17,461 nucleotides of DNA from Savagea sp. (GCA_030146155.1 JASLCF010000091.1:1-17461), one strand, 5' to 3'; counted from the first letter of the stretch, positions 1-7,388 are shown. Program-made: numbers and translations. Notes: generated by a model from the letters alone, not told the origin.

Positions 1-94
1 TCCGCTACATCCTGCTTGAGTCGATGCCTACACTTCAAGCAAAGTATTGTCTTATAAATGTTGTGAAGATTTCATTCGTTAGTGTAGTCCGAAA

Positions 95-109
95 AGATAA
101 TAATTATTA
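95..109. promoter_or_regulatory. Fur/PerR-like box candidate
   Basis: AGATAATAATTATTA matches 12 of the 14 specified positions of the Bacillus 7-1-7 Fur-type consensus TGATAATNATTATCA, and sits in a 14-bp perfect palindrome at 97-110. The local sequence is AT-rich, so a chance match is quite possible, and no clear promoter or start codon adjoins it. Confidence 0.25.
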
Positions 110-321
110 TTAATACTTTAAAAGAAACATCCATAAGCACTAACATCATTTCCATACTTATCTAAAGTATACCCATCATTTTATTTCGCAAGTGGAAATT
201 ACAATCTTATCTCAACAAACATTTTTAAATTAAAAAATTTATTTTTTATTCAAATCAATCCTTTGAGAAGGTCGTGAGGGTATTCTTTTCAATAGGTTGG
301 CTAGTTCATTACGTCGATAGA

Positions 322-353
322 TACCCACTCTCCATTAAAAGGATGAGTGGGTA
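322..353. other. Perfect 9-bp inverted repeat (hairpin)
   Basis: TACCCACTC at 322-330 is the exact reverse complement of GAGTGGGTA at 345-353, with a 14-nt loop. No T-run follows on either strand, so it is less terminator-like than its neighbour at 363-392. It could be the structured part of a small RNA or a processing or stability hairpin. Confidence 0.5.
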
Positions 354-362
354 AATAAAATG

Positions 363-394
363 AACATGACATAGGAAATCCTTTGTCATGTTTT
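363..394 (+). terminator. Rho-independent terminator-like hairpin
   Basis: AACATGACA (363-371) pairs perfectly with TGTCATGTT (384-392). An inner AGG/CCT stem and a small AAAT loop extend it past one T/T mismatch. A short T-run follows (391-394). On the other strand the tail is also U-rich, so it may work both ways. It separates whatever lies to the left from the gene at 499. Confidence 0.5.
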
Positions 395-498
395 ATCAGC
401 ATCAAATTTATATCTGATGAAACTTATATTACCTGAAGAACGTTTCAATAGGAATACGATGATGGCTTGTTTAACTGATGATTAAGGAGAGGATACCA

Positions 499-909
499 TT
501 GGGTCATTTACAAAAAATGCATGTGAAAGATGAGAGAAGGAAAATGACTCATCATATTTTCAAACTATTTATGGGGATTGGTTTGTTGGTGTTTGCATTG
601 CTTGGGTATGGGATATACTGGGCGTTTTTTGATATGGATAGACTACCAACTGGGGAGTATCTGACTGAAGAAACATCTCCGGATGGAAAATATACGCTAA
701 AAGCATATATCACCAATGGAGGGGCAACAACCTCTTATGCGGTTCGTGGTGAGTTAGTCTTTAACCATAAAAACCATCAAATGAAAAATATTTATTGGAA
801 TACTAAAGAGGAATCTACCACTATTATTTGGACGGATCATGATACGGTAGTCATTAATGGGCATGCATTGGATGTACCAAATGACACATTTGATTTTAGA
901 AATCAGTGA
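499..909 (+). CDS. DUF5412-like membrane-anchored protein
   Basis: This predicts a 136-residue protein of unknown function. A basic N-terminus is followed by one membrane helix at about residues 19-44, then an extracytoplasmic domain of about 90 residues. That domain holds SPDGKY (60-65), NGGATTSYAVRGEL (73-86), KNIYWN (96-101) and VVINGH (117-122). I recall this pattern from DUF5412 proteins of Firmicutes; the assignment is from memory. I chose the TTG at 499 because AAGGAGAGG (484-492) sits 6 nt upstream; the in-frame ATG at 478 would place that ribosome site inside the gene. It stands alone: a terminator-like hairpin lies about 100 bases upstream, and palindromes and a possible promoter separate it from the next gene. 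Confidence 0.7.
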   Translation: MGHLQKMHVKDERRKMTHHIFKLFMGIGLLVFALLGYGIYWAFFDMDRLPTGEYLTEETSPDGKYTLKAYITNGGATTSYAVRGELVFNHKNHQMKNIYWNTKEESTTIIWTDHDTVVINGHALDVPNDTFDFRNQ

Positions 910-927
910 TTTGGTTGAATTGTCTAT

Positions 928-948
928 TTGAAAATATTTCAATTGAAA
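928..948. repeat. Overlapping palindromes upstream of DUF1405 gene
   Basis: TTGAAA (928-933) and TTTCAA (937-942) form a 6-bp inverted repeat with a 3-nt spacer. The second arm is also the left half of a perfect 12-bp palindrome, TTTCAATTGAAA (937-948). They lie 30 bases upstream of a TATAAT box and could be an operator or mutually exclusive weak hairpins. Confidence 0.45.
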
Positions 949-952
949 AATA

Positions 953-983
953 ATGAACGAAAAACGTCTTCTTCAGGTATAAT
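953..983 (+). promoter_or_regulatory. Possible promoter of the DUF1405 gene
   Basis: A consensus -10 box TATAAT occupies 978-983, 29 bases before the TTG start at 1013. The best -35 is poor: ATGAAC at 953-958, three of six matches, 19-bp spacing. The site may need an activator or may be chance. Confidence 0.35.
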
Positions 984-1012
984 TAGAGATATCTTGTTCG
1001 GAGGTGGATATT

Positions 1013-1600
1013 TTGTCCTTGATACAACAAATAAAATTGATTTTATTTTCGAAATCATTCTTGGTGTTACTGTTCATTATCAACTTAGCAGGTACGATCT
1101 ATGGTTATATTTGGTATGGTTGGCAGTTAGCCATTACAAAGCCAATCTTTTTAATTTTTGTTCCAGATAGTCCGACGGCTAGTCTTTTTTTTACAATAGC
1201 AATTGGGGGATGGTTAGTCGGTAAAAACTTTAAATTTGTCGAAGCATTGGCTTTTATTACATTGATCAAATATGGGGTTTGGGCCGTGATGATGAATTTA
1301 TTAACATTGGCAGAGGTCGGTTCAATTGGTCCACTTGGATGGATGCTCGTTTTCTCTCATGGTGCAATGGCAGTACAAGCACTACTTTATGGCAACTTTT
1401 ATCGTTTCTCAACCGTCCATATAGTTGTTGCTGCGGTTTGGACGTTACATAATGATGTCATTGATTATGTTTTTGGTCAGATGCCTATTTATTATGACAT
1501 TATGCAATACAGTGCTTATATAGGCTATTTTACTTTCTGGTTATCGATGCTTTGTATTGCTTTGGCTGTACTGAATATGAAGCGCCGAGAACTTGCATAA
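1013..1600 (+). CDS. ypjA: DUF1405 membrane protein, YpjA-like
   Basis: A 195-residue integral membrane protein with about six hydrophobic segments and a short basic cytoplasmic tail (KRRELA). Features I associate with DUF1405/YpjA are NLAGTIYGYIWYGWQL near the first helix, FVPDSPTAS, IKYGVW, SHGAMAVQALLY and WTLHNDVIDY; the conserved His and Asp residues within membrane segments are notable. Biochemical function is unknown. The GTG at 1004 lies inside the ribosome site GGAGGTGG (1000-1007), so the TTG at 1013, 5 nt downstream, is the better start. In Bacillus subtilis ypjA lies just ahead of the ypjD-dapB cluster, and it keeps that neighbourhood here. Confidence 0.8.
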   Translation: MSLIQQIKLILFSKSFLVLLFIINLAGTIYGYIWYGWQLAITKPIFLIFVPDSPTASLFFTIAIGGWLVGKNFKFVEALAFITLIKYGVWAVMMNLLTLAEVGSIGPLGWMLVFSHGAMAVQALLYGNFYRFSTVHIVVAAVWTLHNDVIDYVFGQMPIYYDIMQYSAYIGYFTFWLSMLCIALAVLNMKRRELA

Positions 1601-1603
1601 TAG

Positions 1604-1632
1604 TTGAATTTGGTCATGAAAACGTTTAAAAT
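1604..1632 (+). promoter_or_regulatory. Candidate promoter with cre-like site, YugP-type gene
   Basis: TTGAAT (1604-1609) and TAAAAT (1627-1632) are spaced 17 bp, a good sigma-A arrangement about 80 bases before the next start codon. The sequence at 1616-1630, between and across the -10 box, fits the CcpA cre consensus WTGNAANCGNWNNCW at all positions but one (A for the late C). If it works, carbon-catabolite repression would block this promoter. Confidence 0.4.
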
Positions 1633-1710
1633 GAGAGCAGATAGAAAATAGAGTAGTCATAGAAAATCAACCGATAAATTGGCTATTCGAGAGGTGGAGG
1701 GGTTTGTAAG

Positions 1711-2379
1711 ATGTTTTGGATTTACTTTATCGCGATAATGATTGTGCCTATTTATGCACAAATGAAAGTCAAATCAACTTATAACAAGTATTCTAAAGTA
1801 CGTTCAACTTCAGGCATGACAGGTGCCCAAGTAGCTCGACGAATTTTAGATGAAAATGGTTTATATGATGTGAAAGTAGTGCGACACGAAGGTTTTTTAT
1901 CGGATCACTACAATCCGTTAACAAAAATAGTAGCTTTATCTCCTGACAACTATGATCATGCTTCTGTTGCAGGAACAGCTGTAGCAGCTCATGAAGTGGG
2001 GCATGCGATTCAAGATGCTGAAAGTTATGCGTTTTTACGTTTTAGACACCGTATGGTTCCCGCAGTGAATTTCACAAGCAATGCTTCATGGTTATTTATT
2101 TTAGGCGGCTTGTTTTTCTCTAGTATGCCTTCCTTATTATGGATTGGTATCGTGATGATGTCTGTTGGTGTTATCTTCCAATTGGTGACATTACCTGTTG
2201 AGTTTAACGCTTCAAGCCGAGCGATGGATCAAGTGGTTCAACTTGGAATTATCGGTACAGAAGAAGAGCCACATGCCAAAAAAGTATTAAGTGCAGCGGC
2301 AATGACTTATGTAGCGGCAGCAGCAGTTGCGGTACTTGAGTTATTACGTCTTGTATTGATTGCAACAAACCGTGATTAA
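1711..2379 (+). CDS. yugP: Neutral zinc metallopeptidase, YugP family
   Basis: A 222-residue membrane-embedded peptidase of the Zn_peptidase_2 (YugP) family. The N-terminus is a membrane segment (about residues 1-17). A soluble part follows, with SGMTGAQVARRIL (34-46) and the zinc site HEVGH (94-98), whose two His residues bind zinc and whose Glu is catalytic. The probable third ligand is Glu164 in LPVEFNAS. Hydrophobic segments follow at about 122-160 and 190-217. The length is normal for the family. Substrate is unknown; a role in membrane-protein quality control is only a guess. The start ATG has a purine-rich GAGGTGGAGGGG upstream. A possible promoter with a cre-like site lies at 1604-1632, and a strong terminator begins 10 bases after the stop. 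Confidence 0.9.
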   Translation: MFWIYFIAIMIVPIYAQMKVKSTYNKYSKVRSTSGMTGAQVARRILDENGLYDVKVVRHEGFLSDHYNPLTKIVALSPDNYDHASVAGTAVAAHEVGHAIQDAESYAFLRFRHRMVPAVNFTSNASWLFILGGLFFSSMPSLLWIGIVMMSVGVIFQLVTLPVEFNASSRAMDQVVQLGIIGTEEEPHAKKVLSAAAMTYVAAAAVAVLELLRLVLIATNRD

Positions 2380-2388
2380 TGCACACAG

Positions 2389-2417
2389 GCCTGTCCCTCA
2401 TTGGGCGGGCTTTTTTT
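2389..2417 (+). terminator. Rho-independent terminator after YugP-type gene
   Basis: GCCTGTCCC (2389-2397) pairs with GGGCGGGC (2403-2410) with one bulged T, followed by seven T residues (2411-2417). It is GC-rich with a 5-nt loop and looks strong. Only 21 bases separate it from the ypjD start codon. Confidence 0.85.
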
Positions 2418-2438
2418 GTGGAAGAAAGGAAGGGTAGA

Positions 2439-2774
2439 ATGAATCGAACAATGAAAGAAATGCAAGAAGTTGTCGATGAACATATTGGTCAATTCAAAGA
2501 AGGGTACTTTCCTCCTTTTGAATTACTTGCTCGGATGAGTGAGGAGCTAGGGGAATTATCAAGAGAAGTGCAACATGTTTATGGAATGAAGAAGAAAAAA
2601 TCGACGGAAGCTGAAGCCTCATTAGAAGAGGAATTGGGTGACTTATTCTTTGTCATGATTTGTTTTGCGAATGCTGAAGGAATCGATATGGATGAGAGCC
2701 TACGTCGTGTGATGGATAAATTTAAGACAAGAGATAAGAATCGTTGGACAAAAAAGGAGGAGCTCAATGATTAA
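2439..2774 (+). CDS. ypjD: MazG-like nucleotide pyrophosphohydrolase, YpjD
   Basis: A 111-residue single-domain all-alpha NTP pyrophosphohydrolase of the MazG superfamily. The acidic metal-binding motifs are visible: SEELGELSREV (34-44) and EEELGDLFFVM (63-73), the classic EExxE and ExxD pair that binds magnesium. The family hydrolyses (d)NTPs or related nucleotides to monophosphate and pyrophosphate, often as house-cleaning; the substrate here is not known. The ATG at 2439 has AAAGGA (2425-2430) 8 nt upstream and gives the same length as I recall for B. subtilis YpjD; a longer frame from 2379 would run through the terminator. The gene overlaps dapB by 8 bases and heads the operon. Confidence 0.88.
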   Translation: MNRTMKEMQEVVDEHIGQFKEGYFPPFELLARMSEELGELSREVQHVYGMKKKKSTEAEASLEEELGDLFFVMICFANAEGIDMDESLRRVMDKFKTRDKNRWTKKEELND

Positions 2775-3561
2775 AGTAGCAATTGCAGGTATTCGTGGAA
2801 AAATGGGGCAAACAGCACTTGAAGCTTTGACAAAGAGACAAGGAATTGAAGTAGTTGCAGCCTACGATTACAAATATAGTGGGTTAAAAATAAAAAAAGA
2901 TGACATTCAAGATCAAGTCGGTATACCGATTTATGATCAGCTGGACACTTTAGTACAAGAAACTTCACCTGATGTATTTTTTGACGTGACTCGACCAGAC
3001 GCAGTGTTTGAGAATGTCAACCAAGCAATGGATTTGGGCTTACATATTGTCGTAGGTACGAGTGGCTTAACAGAATCTGCGCTCGATTTATTACGTGCAA
3101 AACAAGAACAGAAGGGTGTTTCAGTTGTATTAGCTCCAAATTTTTCAATCGGTGCCGTACTGATGATGAAGTTTGCAGGAATGGCAGCGAATTATTTAGA
3201 AGATGTTGAAATCATTGAGATGCATCACAATGAAAAAGTAGATGCACCTAGTGGAACAGCTATGAAAACAGCACAATTGATTCAGCAACAGCGTACGCCA
3301 CATCATCAGGGAGCGGTCGGTGAAGAAGAGCAATTACACGGGGCACGTGGAGCAGATATTGATGGAATGAAAATACACAGCGTACGTTTACAAGGCTTAC
3401 TTGCCCATCAAAAAGTGTTATTTGGTAGCACTGGAGAGTTATTGACGATTCAACATGATTCATTCAGTCGTGACAGTTTTAAAAAAGGCATTGTATTGGC
3501 TGTAGAATATGCTGCGAATCAAAAACCTCAGTTTATTTACGGCCTGGAAAACGTATTGTAA
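2767..3561 (+). CDS. dapB: 4-hydroxy-tetrahydrodipicolinate reductase
   Basis: A 264-residue cytoplasmic enzyme that reduces hydroxy-tetrahydrodipicolinate with NAD(P)H, the second dedicated step towards meso-diaminopimelate and lysine, and so supplies the cell wall. Visible features: the Rossmann dinucleotide loop GIRGKMG (8-14), VGTSG (96-100), APNFSIGA (123-130), and the substrate-binding and catalytic signature HHNEKVDAPSGTA (153-165) with the His pair and the Lys. Length is typical. The start overlaps the end of ypjD and has a perfect AAGGAGGAG just upstream, implying translational coupling. Bacillus subtilis has mgsA and bshB1 after dapB; here bshA follows after 15 bases. Confidence 0.97.
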   Translation: MIKVAIAGIRGKMGQTALEALTKRQGIEVVAAYDYKYSGLKIKKDDIQDQVGIPIYDQLDTLVQETSPDVFFDVTRPDAVFENVNQAMDLGLHIVVGTSGLTESALDLLRAKQEQKGVSVVLAPNFSIGAVLMMKFAGMAANYLEDVEIIEMHHNEKVDAPSGTAMKTAQLIQQQRTPHHQGAVGEEEQLHGARGADIDGMKIHSVRLQGLLAHQKVLFGSTGELLTIQHDSFSRDSFKKGIVLAVEYAANQKPQFIYGLENVL

Positions 3562-3576
3562 GAAAAGAGGAAGTCT

Positions 3577-4710
3577 ATGAGAAAATTACAAGTAGGTGTC
3601 ATTTGCTATCCATCATTAGGTGGATCAGGTGTCATTGCGACAGAACTTGCGAAAAAATTGGCAGCACGTGGGCATACGATGCATTTTATTACGTCACAGA
3701 AGCCATTTCGTTTAGAACATGAGACAGAACACTTAAAATTTCACGAGGCAAGAATTGACGGCTACGCTGTTTTTCAATTTCCGCCCTATGACATCGCTTT
3801 AGCGAATAAAATTGCTCATACGATTGTTGAAGAGAAACTTGATTTGTTACATGTACATTACGCTGTACCTCACGCTATTTCAGCAGCTCTTGGTAAGGAT
3901 ATGGCTAAGTCCTCGATTCCTATTATTACAACATTACACGGCACAGATGTCACCGTATTAGGTGAAAATAAAACATTAAAAGACACGGTCCGCTATGGGA
4001 TTGAAAAGTCAACTGTTGCGACAGCCGTTTCACATGCATTAAAAGAGGATACGTATCGCATGATTCGCCCACAGCAAGAAATTCGTACGATTTATAATTT
4101 TATAGATGAACAAACTTATCAGCAAGACGCCGTATTTCGTGAAAAATATAGAGAACAATTTGGTTTAACGGCGGACATGGACGCATTGATTCATGTGTCG
4201 AATTTTAGAGCTGTGAAACGAATTGATTATATTCTCAGAAGTTTTGCAGAAATTGTGAAACAGGGGCAGCGTCAATTATTTTTAGTTGGAGAAGGACCCG
4301 AGTTAGAAAATATGCAGGAATTGGCTTGTGAATTAGGCATTCAACAGTCGGTTCACTTCTTAGGTCGTCGAAATGATGTCAATGCTTTACTCAATATGAG
4401 TGATGTGATGTTGCACTTATCAGACAAAGAAGCTTTTGGTTTAGCTATTCTAGAAGGTTTTGCTACAGGTTGTCCTGTAGTGGGTACTGCAATTGGAGGC
4501 ATCCCTGAAATTGTAGAAGAAGGGAAAAATGGCTTCCTCGTTGAATTAGATGAACCACTCGCTGTAGCTGCAGCTGTAGAGCAGATTTTGCATCCAACGT
4601 GTCGTCAAGCGTTTAGACAACATGCTTTAGAAACTGCCACTCGTTTTAGAAGTGAGCAAATTGTGGATCAATATGAAGCGCTGTATCAAGAGGTGTGCCA
4701 TGAAGATTGA
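3577..4710 (+). CDS. bshA: Bacillithiol biosynthesis glycosyltransferase BshA
   Basis: A 377-residue GT4-family retaining glycosyltransferase. BshA joins UDP-GlcNAc and L-malate to make GlcNAc-malate, the first step of bacillithiol, the main low-molecular-weight thiol of many Firmicutes. The N-terminal Rossmann half has YPSLGGSGVIATELA (11-25) and LHGTDVTVLG (120-129). The C-terminal half has NFRAVKR (209-215), GEGPE (238-242), and the sugar-nucleotide motif EAFGLAILE (285-293) followed by GGIPEI. This profile, with the B. subtilis-like position beside cca, distinguishes it from other GT4 enzymes. A ribosome site AGAGGAAG precedes the ATG. The 3' end overlaps cca by 11 bases. The deacetylase gene bshB1, normally just upstream, is absent from this window. 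Confidence 0.93.
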   Translation: MRKLQVGVICYPSLGGSGVIATELAKKLAARGHTMHFITSQKPFRLEHETEHLKFHEARIDGYAVFQFPPYDIALANKIAHTIVEEKLDLLHVHYAVPHAISAALGKDMAKSSIPIITTLHGTDVTVLGENKTLKDTVRYGIEKSTVATAVSHALKEDTYRMIRPQQEIRTIYNFIDEQTYQQDAVFREKYREQFGLTADMDALIHVSNFRAVKRIDYILRSFAEIVKQGQRQLFLVGEGPELENMQELACELGIQQSVHFLGRRNDVNALLNMSDVMLHLSDKEAFGLAILEGFATGCPVVGTAIGGIPEIVEEGKNGFLVELDEPLAVAAAVEQILHPTCRQAFRQHALETATRFRSEQIVDQYEALYQEVCHED

Positions 4711-5899
4711 AATGAAATGGTTAAGTCGAGCCGCTCTTGCAGTATATGATCAGTTAGTTGAGGCAGGATACGCTGCCTACTTTGTGGGTGGTGCTATTCG
4801 TGATGCCTTGATGGGGTTAACTCCTTCCGATGTAGACTTGACAACTAGTGCGACACCCGATGAAGTGGAGGCTTTATTTAAGCAGACGATTGACTTAGGA
4901 AAAGAGCACGGTACAATCATCGTACGAATGTTAGGTGAATCAATTGAAGTGACGACGTTTCGAACGGAATCCATGTATGTGAATCATCGACGTCCTGAAC
5001 AGGTCGCATTTGTGACATCATTAGTAGAGGATTTACAACGCCGTGATTTTACGATGAATGCGATTGCTAGTGATCGATATGGGCAATTAACAGATCCCTT
5101 TAAAGGAGTCGAGGCGATTCGCCAACAACAAATCATCGCAGTCGGAGAAGCTTCTGAACGTTTTCATGAAGATGCGTTGCGTATGATGCGTGCGATTCGA
5201 TTTATGAGTACGACGGGCTTTACGATTGAGACCAATACATTAGAAGCAATTCGAGAGCATGCCGCATTGTTACAATATATTGCAGTGGAACGGATTAAAG
5301 TGGAGTGGGATAAGCTATGGTTAGGAAAAAATCCCAACGCTGCTCTTCGTGTGTGTTTTGACGCTGGACTTCATCGTTTTATTCCTTCACTAGCTGGCGT
5401 CCCTAGCTTTGAAGTACCTATACAATGGGTAGGCGAAGCACTGGATGGCTATGCTTGGATGATTGAGCGATGTGATTTGAATAGTGATGAGGTGAGCTTA
5501 GCGTGGAAAATGTCTCGGAAAGAAAAAGAAGCCTTAAAACAACGTCAATCCGCTGTGAAAGCTATGCGAGAAGAACAACCAGAACATTGGATGACTTATT
5601 GTTACTCAGATGCAGTGATTCGATTTGCTCATGCAGTCGTGCATGGTGAATGGTTAGATCAACAAACACTGACTGAGAGGAGACAACAACTACCGATTCA
5701 AGGGAAGCAAGATTTGATGATCGATGGCAAACAACTGCTTGCATGGACGGGTGAAAAACCTGGAAAATGGTTAGGTGATTGTTTACATGCGATGGAGTAT
5801 GGTGTAGTTGTTGGAGAAATAGAACATACAGCACAAGCTTTAAAAGAATGGGGGATGCGTTATGTCAACGAAAGAGTACGTGTTGAAAAGACTGATTAA
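4700..5899 (+). CDS. cca: CCA tRNA nucleotidyltransferase
   Basis: A 399-residue class II CCA-adding enzyme, which builds or repairs the CCA 3' terminus of tRNAs from CTP and ATP without a nucleic-acid template. Visible: the catalytic motif GGAIRD (30-35) with the metal-binding DVD (44-46), the ribose and template-side motif RRDFTMNAIA (114-123), and motif D EDALRMMRAIRF (157-168); the C-terminal half is the helical body and tail. I place the start at the ATG at 4700, which has AGAGGTG at 4689-4695 and overlaps bshA by 11 bases. An in-frame ATG at 4652 would add 16 unlikely residues deep inside bshA. Its 3' end overlaps birA by 38 bases. Confidence 0.95.
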   Translation: MKIEMKWLSRAALAVYDQLVEAGYAAYFVGGAIRDALMGLTPSDVDLTTSATPDEVEALFKQTIDLGKEHGTIIVRMLGESIEVTTFRTESMYVNHRRPEQVAFVTSLVEDLQRRDFTMNAIASDRYGQLTDPFKGVEAIRQQQIIAVGEASERFHEDALRMMRAIRFMSTTGFTIETNTLEAIREHAALLQYIAVERIKVEWDKLWLGKNPNAALRVCFDAGLHRFIPSLAGVPSFEVPIQWVGEALDGYAWMIERCDLNSDEVSLAWKMSRKEKEALKQRQSAVKAMREEQPEHWMTYCYSDAVIRFAHAVVHGEWLDQQTLTERRQQLPIQGKQDLMIDGKQLLAWTGEKPGKWLGDCLHAMEYGVVVGEIEHTAQALKEWGMRYVNERVRVEKTD

Positions 5900-6833
5900 A
5901 GCAGAAGGTCAACCTGTTTCAGGTCAAGAGCTGGCCGATACGTTATCGTTATCTCGAGCTGCCATTTGGAAGGCAATTGCTGAATTGAAAGAAGAAGGTT
6001 ATGCAATTGAATCTGTGAGAAAAAGAGGCTATCAACTACTCGGCACTCCTGAACAGCTCAATCAAGCAGCGATTCAACAACGACTGTCAACATCTGCATA
6101 TGGTCAGCACGTCCATCTTGTTCAGTCTTGTTCATCTACACAAACATTGGCAAAGCAGTTAGTGGACGAGGGAGCAATGGATGGCACAATAGTGGTAACG
6201 GAACATCAAACGAATGGAAAAGGTCGGTTAAATAGAGCATGGGAATCCAATAATAACGCAGGAATTTGGATGAGCATGATTACACGTCCATCGATTTTAC
6301 TCCATCAAGCTCCTCAAATTACGCTAGTCGCAGCAGTCGCTATCGTACAAGCTGTTCGTGAATTAACGGAGGTTGAACTTACGATTAAATGGCCGAATGA
6401 TTTATTAATCGAAGGCAAAAAAGTCACAGGTATCCTCACTGAACTCATTGCAGACCCTGATCGAGTGAAAGCGATTATTGTAGGGATGGGTATTAATGTA
6501 AATCAAACAGAACAAGATTTTTCAAAAGAAGTTCGAACAATCGCAACATCATTAGCGATTGCAACAGGTGAACGATTTAACCGTAACCATCTCATTGCGG
6601 AAATTGCTAATCAATTTGAAAAGTATATGCACATCTACGAATCGATTGGATTTGGCCCTATTAAAACCTTATGGGAAGCTTCTTCACATACGATGGGTAA
6701 ACAAATTACTGCAAGACTGGTGAATGAAACCTTACAGGGTGAAGCGATTGGCATTGACGACGAAGGTTTGCTGTTATTAAAGTTAGCAGACGGTTCCATT
6801 CGACGTTTATATTCTGCGGATATTTTGCTGTAA
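5862..6833 (+). CDS. birA: Biotin-protein ligase and biotin operon repressor
   Basis: A 323-residue bifunctional BirA. An N-terminal winged helix-turn-helix (about residues 1-60; helix pair in SGQELADTLSLSRAAIWKAI at 20-39) is followed by the ligase domain. The ligase has the biotinyl-AMP loop GKGRLNRAW (119-127), where GRGR..R is usual, KWPNDLLIEGKKVTGIL (176-192) with the active Lys and Asp, and GMGINVN (208-214); a small SH3-like end follows. It activates biotin with ATP, attaches it to acetyl-CoA or pyruvate carboxylase carriers, and with biotinyl-AMP represses biotin genes. The start overlaps cca by 38 bases with GGGGGAT upstream. It ends the operon, before a bidirectional terminator. 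No biotin synthesis gene or evident BirA operator is in view. Confidence 0.95.
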   Translation: MSTKEYVLKRLIKAEGQPVSGQELADTLSLSRAAIWKAIAELKEEGYAIESVRKRGYQLLGTPEQLNQAAIQQRLSTSAYGQHVHLVQSCSSTQTLAKQLVDEGAMDGTIVVTEHQTNGKGRLNRAWESNNNAGIWMSMITRPSILLHQAPQITLVAAVAIVQAVRELTEVELTIKWPNDLLIEGKKVTGILTELIADPDRVKAIIVGMGINVNQTEQDFSKEVRTIATSLAIATGERFNRNHLIAEIANQFEKYMHIYESIGFGPIKTLWEASSHTMGKQITARLVNETLQGEAIGIDDEGLLLLKLADGSIRRLYSADILL

Positions 6834-6838
6834 ATGAC

Positions 6839-6891
6839 AAATAGAGCTTACGAACAGAAAGGATATCCCTTTTTATTTGTAAGCTCTATTT
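6839..6891. terminator. Bidirectional terminator between birA and PH-domain gene
   Basis: A 13-bp perfect inverted repeat: AAATAGAGCTTAC at 6839-6851 against GTAAGCTCTATTT at 6879-6891. The loop contains a smaller GGATATCC palindrome. The right side continues into a T-rich tail (ATTTTGTTT) and the left side is A-rich, so it suits the convergent genes on both sides. Confidence 0.8.
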
Positions 6892-6912
6892 TGTTTAGTG
6901 TAGTAAGTTAGC

Positions 6913-7323
6913 TTAATAGAGTTGTCTGACATTCGGTTGGATAGAACGAATAGCCGTCATAAAAGCTTCTTGGTCTTTAGGTGAAATTTGAACGGCTCGA
7001 TCACCTTTTAACAATAATTCTAAACGATGTCTAGAAAGTGCTGCTCCTAACATGGGCGTAGTTACTTTTGCGACTGCTACCACATCTTTCACTGGAATGA
7101 CTTGTTTAATGGGACCGAAATAAATAATTAATTGCTGATGTTCAATTTTATAACGCGTATTAAACCACAGCAATAGTAAAAAAACAATCATAATTGAACC
7201 GATGATGACATCTGTTGTTTTCCATTCACCTGTCAAAGATTGATAGGGGAGTCTTGCGAATACGACGAATAAACCAGCAACAAGGATAAACATCCAAATA
7301 TCTTTACGTGATGAAAACTTCAT
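6913..7323 (-). CDS. Small membrane protein with bacterial PH-like domain
   Basis: A 136-residue protein with two N-terminal membrane helices (about residues 10-30 and 40-58), then a soluble domain of about 75 residues beginning NTRYKIEHQQLIIYFGP. That pattern, with the later KDVVAVAKV and HRLELLL, fits the bacterial PH-domain family typified by Bacillus YyaB (bPH_4, from memory). Function is unknown. I chose the ATG at 7323 because AGGAGG lies 6 nt upstream on the minus strand (7330-7335); a longer frame to 7401 would absorb that site. It converges on birA and diverges from the DsrE gene, with a shared 128-base intergenic region. Confidence 0.75.
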   Translation of the reverse strand: MKFSSRKDIWMFILVAGLFVVFARLPYQSLTGEWKTTDVIIGSIMIVFLLLLWFNTRYKIEHQQLIIYFGPIKQVIPVKDVVAVAKVTTPMLGAALSRHRLELLLKGDRAVQISPKDQEAFMTAIRSIQPNVRQLY

Positions 7324-7388
7324 TTTGAACCTCCTGTGAATATCTTGGCTTAAGTTTAACATAAAAATCACCTTTTGAAGCAAAGAGA

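Larger units (their letters stand above)
1..498. other. Non-coding left flank with palindrome and hairpins
   Basis: I find no supportable gene in this stretch. The frame open from position 1 ends at a TAA near 57 and gives only about 18 residues with no recognisable features. The region is AT-rich and holds a Fur-box-like palindrome (95-109), a 9-bp hairpin (322-353) and a terminator-like hairpin (363-394), listed separately. A short inverted repeat TGCTTGA/TCAAGCA lies at 13-19 and 35-41. The hairpins may end a transcript that begins left of the window or inside this stretch. Confidence 0.6.

Noticed and set aside
1..57. Open frame at the left edge as the end of an upstream gene
   Set aside because: Only about 18 codons, no family resemblance, and the other frames are as short.
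928..1170. Plus-strand open frame of 80 codons overlapping the DUF1405 gene
   Set aside because: It overlaps the DUF1405 frame, begins in the palindrome region without a ribosome site, and shows no family features.
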